Below are positions 57,604-64,000 of a stretch of 64,000 nucleotides of DNA, in pieces. Numbering within the stretch: position 1 is the stretch's first letter; the number at the start of each line of letters is the position of its first letter. The notes below the pieces were generated by a model. That model was not told where the DNA came from. It ran no database searches and saw only the letters and a list, made by a program, of their open reading frames with translations. The position numbers and the translations under genes were made by a program. The DNA lies in NCBI RefSeq assembly GCF_901000735.1, contig NC_081544.1:10045608-10109607 (forward strand), in the 5' to 3' direction. This DNA comes from Corylus avellana (lineage: Eukaryota > Streptophyta > Magnoliopsida > Fagales > Betulaceae).

Positions 57604-58440
57604 TCATACAGGGAGCTTACTGTCCACGAAACCAGTAGGTTGTTCCATAAATACTTCCTCAGATAAGTGACCATGTAGAAATGCATTAGATACATCCAGT
57701 TGTTTGAGTGGCCAGTTGTAATGCATTGCTAGAGAGATAAGTATGTGTATAGTGGCTGGTTTAATGACTAGAATGAAAGTCTCCTTATAGCCTATTCCAT
57801 CTCTCTGTTGAGAACCTTTAGCCACAAGTCTGGCTTTGTACCTCTCAATTGAGCCATCTGAATGCTGTTTCACCTTGTACACCCATTTGTTCTTGATAAT
57901 ATTGTGGTTTGGTGGTCTAGGACAGAGGGAACAAGTGCCATTATCTAGAAGAGCTTGGATTTCACTTTCCATAACAGAAAACCATTGAGGTATGGGAACA
58001 GCTTTGGCAAAGGTAGTGGGAACTAGAGGTAGGATAAAGCTGGTCATGGCCTTGAAAGGATTTTTGGTGGATTTAAGAGAGTGGTATAGTTTGTAGTCTA
58101 GAAAAATTTTAGGTTTGGAGAGTCCTGTCAATGATCTGGTATTCATATGTGGAGATGAGGATTTAGGTGAAGGGGAAATGGCTTGAAGCAAGGAGGCATC
58201 ATTAAAGAGGATAGTAGAGTCAGGCTGTGGTGCTGCAGCTAAAGATAGTTCATCAGGGTTGAAAATGGATGTAGGAGATTGAGCAGGTGACTAAATGATG
58301 AGAGATGCGTCCTAAGATATGTTGCTGTCATTTGGCAATGGTGATGAGGATGGTGTGTTGTTTGAGAAAGGGGGGGGGGGGGCGATGATATGATAGTGGT
58401 ATTATCATTGACAAATAGATGAGAGGGAATCATCCATACT
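57604..58440 (-). pseudogene. Copia reverse transcriptase N-terminal part and linker
   Basis: KNPFKAMTSFILPLVPTTF, IIKNKWVYKVKQHSDGSIER, KARLVAKGSQQ and KQLDVSNAFLHGHLSEEVF are readable from 58191 down to a stop at 57604. Upstream is a Pro/Ser-rich linker with a 14-G run at 58369-58382. Confidence 0.83.
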
Positions 58441-58589
58441 TATTGGTTTTGGTGATGAAGCATGAATAGGAATGAATTGAGAGGGATCAAGATCAATACC
58501 TGACTTGGGAGAATCAACCTTTGCAGGGGAAGTTGTGGCTGCTCCACCCTTAGCGGGAACAACACTTCATCAAATACTACATGTCTGGA

Positions 58590-59340
58590 AATATAAGTTC
58601 AGTTGGAGATGGGATCAAGGCATTTGTATCCTTTTTGGTTTGGGCTATAACCTAAAAATACACATTGCTTGCTTCTAAACTCAAATTTGTGTTTGGTGTA
58701 AGGTTTTAATAGAGGATAGGAAGCACAACCAAAAGTTTTCAAGAGAATATAGTCAGGTGCTTTTTGAAACAGTTTGAGAAAAGGACTGAAGTTCATGAGA
58801 GTAGGTTTAGGTAGTCTATTTATAAGGTAAACTAAGGTACTAACAACTTCTATCCAATACTTTGAAGGAAGATGTGAATGTGCTAAAAGACTAAGGCCAG
58901 TTTCTATGACATGTCTATGCTTTCTTTCTGCAATGCCATTCTGTTGGGAAGTGTGTGGGTAGGCTAACTTATAAAGAAATCCATTGGTAGATAGGAAGCT
59001 AAGAAATTTGTTTTTGAGGTGTATTCTCCGAAATTTGTTTTTGAGGTGTATTCTCCGAAATTTGTTTTTGAGGTGTATTCTCCACCACCATCAGTTTGGA
59101 GTTGTTTGATTTTGAGATTGAAGTAATTTTCAACAAGGCATTTGAATTTGACAAATGTTTCAAACACATTAGATTTGTGTTTAAGAGTGAACAACGATGT
59201 ATATCTTGAAAAATCATCTATGAAAGAACATAGCAAGTGCTTCCATTTATTGATTTAATTGGGGAAATCCATACATCACTATGAATAAGCTTTAAAGGAG
59301 CATGAGAAATTCTAATAGACTAAAAAAAAACTAATTGTTT
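58590..59340 (-). pseudogene. Copia integrase
   Basis: HSDVW, CSFIDDFSRYTSLFTLKHKS and IKQLQTDGGGEYTSKTNF (catalytic Asp) are followed by a 9-residue triplication, then HTSQQNGIAERKHRHVIE (catalytic Glu). It ends with YILLKTFGCASYPLLKPY and CVFLGYSPNQKGYKCLD. Frame changes lie near 58960 and 58800. Confidence 0.85.
59003..59083. repeat. 27-bp unit repeated three times inside integrase
   Basis: 59003-59029, 59030-59056 and 59057-59083 are identical. Each encodes GEYTSKTNF on the minus strand, so the frame is kept while 18 residues are added next to the second catalytic Asp. Confidence 0.95.
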
Positions 59341-59960
59341 GCTCTTACCTAACTAACAAGGAGCACAAAGGGACTGACTCGACTTAATTGAACACATTGG
59401 AAGGTGATGTTGGCTGAGGATATGCTGCATAACAGGTTGGCTGGGGTGACCTAATTGATTGTGCCATATTGAGGAAGACACTTTGACTCCAATGTGACAC
59501 CTGAGGGCAATTAATTTGTTTTTGGTGAAGTACTGCAACTGGATAGGGTAGAGACCATTCTTACTGGCCCCCTGCAGAAGGATCCTTCCCATAAGGTTTT
59601 CCTCAATCAAAAAATAGGTTGCTATTAATTCAAACATACAATTGTTATCACAACAGAATTTGTTTATTGAAAGAAGATTTCCAACAGCATTAGGACAATG
59701 TAGAATGTCATTAAGATAAAGTAAGGAGTTTGAGGTGAGAAATGAGGAGGAACCAGTGTGGGAGATACCAAGCCCACTACCATTACCTATTGCCACTGTC
59801 TCATTCCCATTGTATGGTTCCTGTATGGTTAGTTTGCCCAAATCAGGTGTGATATGGATGTTAGCCCCACTGTCTGCTAGCTAGTGATCTTCATCTTGGA
59901 TAGCATTGGCTTGGGATACCATGGCAGCAAGATCTGATGGTGGATGGCGCCCTTGGAAGG
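59341..59960 (-). pseudogene. Copia protease and pre-integrase domain
   Basis: LADSGANIHITPDL (DSGA active site, with a stop just before it), GNGSGLGISHTGSSS, LNDILHCPNAVGNLLSINKF and then WHNQLGHPSQPVMQHIL, the GAG-pre-integrase HHCC start, with CAPC before the stop at 59353. Translation stops around 59842-59880. Confidence 0.83.
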
Positions 59961-60783
59961 CATAGTCCATTCAATAGAAGCATTCTAATGCTTGGTGATT
60001 AACTTTGCCACAGATTTGACAAGGAATCCTGTTGGATGAGCCCACATTGGAAGGTGGGGCATTGGTGAAGTTGTTGGGTTGTCCTTTGGTGAAGTTGCTG
60101 GGTGGTGTTTTGGTGAAGTTGCTGGGTGGTCCAGAATAAGGTCTGCTTTGAGAGAAGCCAGCAGTGGAATTGTGGGGTTTCTTCTGAGAAAAGTTCCTAG
60201 ATGGAGGGAATTGCCTTTGAAAGTTGTTGTGCTTGGCTGGTGATTTTTGAGACAACAAAGCAAAGGAGGTGTGCTCAGTAGTGGCTGTTTGATACTCCAA
60301 AAGCTGTTCATGTCCCAAAAGTTGGGATTGAAATTCTTCAAGGGTCATTGACTTATCCTTGGTATGCATAGAAAAAGTCATGACAAAGGCATTGTTGGTA
60401 GGGCTCAATTCTCCAATGATGTAGGAGATTAGATCATCATCTATAATTGGATTACCAACAATAGCTAGCTGGTCAGAGAGAGACTTGGTTGTGCGTATGA
60501 ACTCAGCGCAAGTCTTGGAACCTTGCCTCAGGGTTTGCAATTGTCGTTTGAGTTGTGTGACATGAGATCTTGATGGTGAGGCATAGCGGGCAGCCAAAAC
60601 AGTCCAAACTTGGGTTGATGTTTTGCAACCATAGACAGTGGGAACAACTTGAGTGGTCAAAGTTGCAATGAACCATCTAAGTATGCACAGGTCCTTCTTT
60701 TCCCAAAGAGTGTATTCTGGGTTTAATACTTCAGGTAGTGTTTTGTCAGAAGCAGGGATGAGTTTTGTGAAAAAAAGTATCAT
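59961..60783 (-). pseudogene. Copia Gag, N-terminally truncated
   Basis: PEYTLWEKKDLCILRWFIATL, YASPSRSHVTQLKRQLQTLR, DQLAIVGNPIIDDDLISYI and a zinc knuckle, CQICGKVNHQALEC, at the end. A short SNFTK-type repeat (PPSNFTKTPPSNFTKGQPNN) precedes it. The usual N-terminus is missing; the frame ends at a T-rich tract near 60790. Confidence 0.85.
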
Positions 60784-62221
60784 TTTGTATTTTTTTTTTT
60801 TTAAATATCAAATAAAAGAAGGACCAAAAATAGATATTATTGCTTTAGACATTTTTTTCATTGCTATTTAGTTTTTTAAAAAATAAAAAATAAATAAAAA
60901 AAGGCAAAAGTTGGACTTAAATTGTGCAAATAAGTTGGGACTCTAGCATTTCCCTTTCCGTTAAGTCTATTAATGGCAAGTGGATGGAAGGATCATCTCG
61001 GTCTTTAGGCAAACGACATGGAGCTCCTGTGATTAAAAGTAAATCCTAAAAGTCAAAAAATAAAATTGTGAAACTCCAAGTGTAAATAAAGTATTTAACC
61101 TTAATAAAAAACAAAATGATAATTTTTATCATTTCTTTTAAACAAAAGTCAACATGTGCATGCCCATGCGCTAAGTGAAGAGCAAATAATAGTTGGAATA
61201 CTTATTTCTTTAATCCAAAGACACAAATCTGCTTTTGTTTTATCTCATCGTCCCTTTTATTTGTATTGTCCGGCGGGCATCATGCGTAGGTATCTGTGTT
61301 TGCACATGTAAGATTAATTTTTTTAAGGAAAAAAAAGAAGAAAAAGAAGAACCCAGTTTGGCTACAAAAGGCCTGGAAAAACCCAGCTTTCTCTTAAAGA
61401 AGTCGGATTTTGCTTCTTTGTTTGTGAGTGCGTGAGAGAGAGAGAAAAATGAGTTCCATTTCGGAAGGGATTAGACTGTTGGAAATAAAAAAGATAGATG
61501 CACAAGCAATAGTCTTCTCCCTACAACTGTTAGGATGAGAGACGTAAAACAAAGTGAGAACAAATATATTCTAGATAAAACTGATGTGATAATTCATTAA
61601 TGTAAGACATTTAAATAGACTACAATTAAACTACTTACTCCTAAAAACAAGGATCCACTTTAACTACTACTAGTAAACTCCTAGACTTGAGGACTCAACA
61701 TGCATACAATTAGAGCCCTGCTATCTGGCTGCCAAGAGTCAGACAAATGTCTACCAAAGTCTAATGTGGCTTTATTAAAAAAAAAAAAAAAAATCGTAGA
61801 AATCTCTCTCTCTTCCCCCATTTCGTATTTTTTTTGTTAGTTAAATTTTTATGAATTAATATTTAGTTTCTAATGCCTCAAAACGTGTTTTTGAATTCAA
61901 AACTAAAACCTAGGGGTGGAAAGTTAATCTTTTAGGGATGGTATCACCCAAAAGGGATTCAATCATCCTAAATTTGGTGCTAGTGTCTTAAATTTGGTGC
62001 TAATATCTCAAATTTGAATTTCCCTTTAATGTTTATCTTCTTTAATTAAAACATAATAATTAAAAAAGAAAATTGTAAATGTCGCTTGAGGCAACCGTAA
62101 ATCTTTACTCATACAATTAAGATAATGCTGAAACAAATAACAAGCTACTAAATAGGAACCACTAACCCACTACTCAACAAACAAGCTAAGTAATACAAAA
62201 ACATTTTGCATTATCTCTAAC
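60784..62221. other. Intergenic DNA upstream of the UGT pseudogene
   Basis: AT-rich, with A/T homopolymers. 61330-61450 resembles a plant promoter and 5' UTR (a GAGAGAGAGAGAAAA tract before an ATG at 61449), but the frame closes after 30 codons with no recognised protein. 61478-61770 may be an old LTR, unproven. Confidence 0.45.
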
Positions 62222-62975
62222 ATAGACCTCATGTTGTTTGCGTTCCATATCCAGCTCAGGGTCACATAAACCCAATGCTCAAGCTAGTGAAAATCCTCCA
62301 CCATAAGGGCTTTCATGTTACTTTTGTCAACACCCATTACAATCATAGGAGCTTACTCAAGTCCCGAGGTTCCAATTCTCTCGACGGCTTGTCAGACTTT
62401 CGCTTTGAAATCATCCTCGACGGCCTCCCGTCTTCAGACGCCGATGTTAGCCAAGACATCCCCGCTCTTTTCGATTCCACCTCAAAGACTTGCCTCGTCC
62501 AACTCCGCAACCTCCTCTCCAAACTCAACGATGCTTCCTCTTCCAATGCGCCGCCTGTGACGTGTATCATCTCTGACGGTTCCATGGCATTCGAAGTTGC
62601 TGAAGAATTTGGAATTCCAAATGTTCTTTTCTGGACGCCTAACGCCTGCGGCTTCTTGGTTTATATGCACTGCCGCCATCTTGTTGAATGAGGTTTAACT
62701 CCCCTCAAAGGTAACATGCTCACTAACATTAATACTATTTATCCAGTTATACGCCGGCGTTTAATATATAGCTTGTTTTCATTTGATTCACATGCAGATG
62801 CAAGCTATCTAACAAATGGGTATTTAGAAACCGCAATCTATTGGATTCCCGGGATGAAAAACATCCCTCTGAAGGATTATCCAAGTTTCATTAGAACTAC
62901 AGATGAGAATGACGTCATGCTCCACTTCATCATCCGTGAAGTGGAGAGAGCTTCAAAAGCTTCAGCTATCATTTT
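62222..62975 (+). pseudogene. UGT85-like glycosyltransferase pseudogene, cut by a copia element
   Basis: Closely similar to the gene at 23685-25198 but on the opposite strand. Exon 1 (to 62710) reads [20 protein letters not shown] .. [20 protein letters not shown]. An intron at 62711-62797 (GT..AG) is at the same place, and exon 2 starts [20 protein letters not shown]. Three breaks are seen: the start ATG has become ATA with a 1-base loss next to it, CGA has become TGA after CRHLVE (62688-62690), and the coding sequence ends at about 62975 in SAIIF where an LTR begins. The PSPG box is absent from the window. Confidence 0.92.
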
Positions 62976-63356
62976 TAAAAGAGTTCTTAGAGAACGTAAT
63001 TTTGCGGAATAAATTGTGCTGCTTTCTCATTAAGATTAAATAGAACAGAACATAAATTATAATCCATCACCAACTTTGATAAGTTGATATGAATTCAAAG
63101 ACTAATAACATAATCCTAACATAAGACTTAATACTAATCTGAAAGTAATAACAAGAGAACAAGAGAAGTAGAATGCAAACAGATGACTTAAAGAGTTATC
63201 TATTTGCATTAGAAGAAAGAGATACAGTACGACTAGAAGACTTCAGATGCTCTGGTAGTGCGATCAATCACACTACCAGAGACTTTTGCCTCAGAGGGAC
63301 TGGGATTGATCGTAGTAACAAAAACTTCAGGGACTTCATCAGCAGTATGTTTAACA
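62976..63356 (-). repeat. 3' LTR of a copia element inserted in the UGT pseudogene
   Basis: The minus-strand start TGTTAAACATACTGC (63356) follows the polypurine tract AGCTTGAGGGGGAA. The far end meets UGT exon 2 near 62975. A CGATCG-type site pair (GTGCGATCAATCACAC, GGGATTGATCGTAG) lies at 63255-63315. The other LTR is outside the window. Confidence 0.82.
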
Positions 63357-64000
63357 TTCCCCCTCAAGCTAAAAGGGGATGGAATCACTTGGAGCTTGGA
63401 CTTTTGATAAAGGAATCGAGTTGAAGATAATCCTTTGGTAAAAACATCTACAATTTGGTCGGCTGTGGAGTTGAAAGATACTATGATGTCTCGGTTGAGG
63501 ACTTTTTCTCTGATGTAGTGATAATCAACTTCGATATGCTTTGTTCTAGCATGATAAACCGGATTGGTAGTCAAGGATAGTGCACTTACATTGTCACACT
63601 AGACAACTGGAGCCTTTGGAAGAGGAATTTGTATCTCTTGAAATAACATTCGTAACCAAAATAGCTCAGTAGTAGTAATTGCAAGCGATCGATACTCAGC
63701 TTATGTGCTTGATCTTGAGACCACAGGTTGTTTCTTTGAACTCCAAGAGATTAAGCAATTACCAAGGAAGATTGCAAAGCCAGACGTAGATCTCCTATCA
63801 TCTGGACAGCTAGCCCAATCAGAATCACAAAAGGCATTCAGTTGAAGGTTGGTGCGGGAGTAAAACAAACCATGGTGGAGTGTGTTCTTGAGGTATCTGA
63901 GAACTCTCTTAATTGCTGACCAGTGAGTAACAGTTGGATGATGCATATGTTGACAAAGCTGATTCACAGAAAAGGCGATATCAGGTTGAGTTAGAGTGCA
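63357..64000 (-). pseudogene. Copia RNase H and polyprotein end (element continues past window)
   Basis: From 63967 down: MNQLCQHMHHPTVTHWSAIK, RVLRYLKNTLHHGLFYSR, DWASCPDDRRSTSGFAIFLG and VVSRSSTEAE with a stop near 63701. Then YHARTKHIEVDYHYIREKVL, DVFTKGLSSTRFLYQKSKL and FSLRGNVK. It is a close relative of the copia element at 40150-60783 but a separate insertion. Confidence 0.87.

Larger units (their letters stand above)
40150..60783 (-). mobile_element. Ty1/copia element split by an Athila-type insertion
   Basis: The 3' LTR and RNase H end lie at 40150-41013. The rest of pol and gag lie at 56750-60783. The two halves join exactly across the GAGCA duplication of the element at 41014-56744. 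The order on the minus strand is gag, protease, integrase, RT, RNase H, as in Ty1/copia. The gag N-terminus and 5' LTR are missing beyond 60783. Many stops and frameshifts show that it was dead or dying. Confidence 0.88.

Noticed and set aside
61449..61538. Short frame MSSISEGI.. after a GA-rich leader
   Set aside because: Only 30 codons, no recognised family and no splice site that leads on; it could be a gene fragment but cannot be supported.

Overview
This window looks like repeat-dense nuclear DNA of a flowering plant, a eudicot and probably woody. The evidence is an intron-split UGT85-type glycosyltransferase gene, an L1-type LINE whose pol ends in RNase H, LTR retrotransposons primed by plant tRNA-Asp or initiator tRNA-Met, MULE-type and MITE-type DNA elements, high A+T, and scaffold gaps (4151-4250, 48094-48193, 55102-55121). 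I cannot name the species. No rRNA, tRNA, CRISPR or bacterial operon structure is visible.

Layout. 1-3552: a ~276-bp satellite in three blocks whose orientation flips twice. 3900-4607: a MITE-like element with a GC-rich palindromic core and a gap. 4724-9924: a complete but gene-less LTR retrotransposon (called family A here) on the minus strand. 9925-13997: a decayed Ty3/gypsy Tat-type polyprotein, fused at about 13998 to a Ty1/copia RT-RNase H remnant that runs to 15532. 15533-16740: LTR remnants. 16800-21012: a decayed LINE. 21955-22870: a ~102-bp tandem array. 23685-25198 (minus): the only host gene that looks intact, a two-exon UGT85-like UDP-glycosyltransferase. 25240-28370: mostly featureless AT-rich DNA with two hAT-like MITEs.

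28371-36427: a long-TIR (MULE-like) element split by a chromodomain Ty3/gypsy element (28872-35707, target duplication AAAAA). That element is itself split by a solo LTR (32426-33764, target duplication CCTTG). 36684-37317: a Tourist-like MITE. 37849-39101: a small Pack-MULE carrying a protein-kinase fragment, inserted in one copy of a local tandem duplication so that the sister copy shows the empty site. 40150-60783: a minus-strand Ty1/copia element split by a ~15.7-kb Athila-type Ty3/gypsy element (41014-56744, target duplication GAGCA). The two 1,271-bp LTRs of the Athila element differ at only 11 sites by eye, so it is the youngest insertion that can be dated here. Its interior holds two gaps, a Tat-like LTR, a solo LTR (target duplication GACGC) and a gag-only element. 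62222-62975: a second, dead copy of the UGT85 gene on the opposite strand, cut by another Ty1/copia element that runs off the window end.

Apart from the UGT gene nothing here forms a working pathway. The biology is transposition, nesting and decay. The most unusual signal is a set of CpG-rich tracts built on CGATCG / CTCGAG palindromes (consensus like TGCGCTCGATCGCA). They recur in the U3 part of LTRs of unrelated Ty1/copia and Ty3/gypsy families and in their untranslated internal regions. A second is a ~105-nt non-coding block just inside the 3' end of two gypsy families whose LTRs differ.
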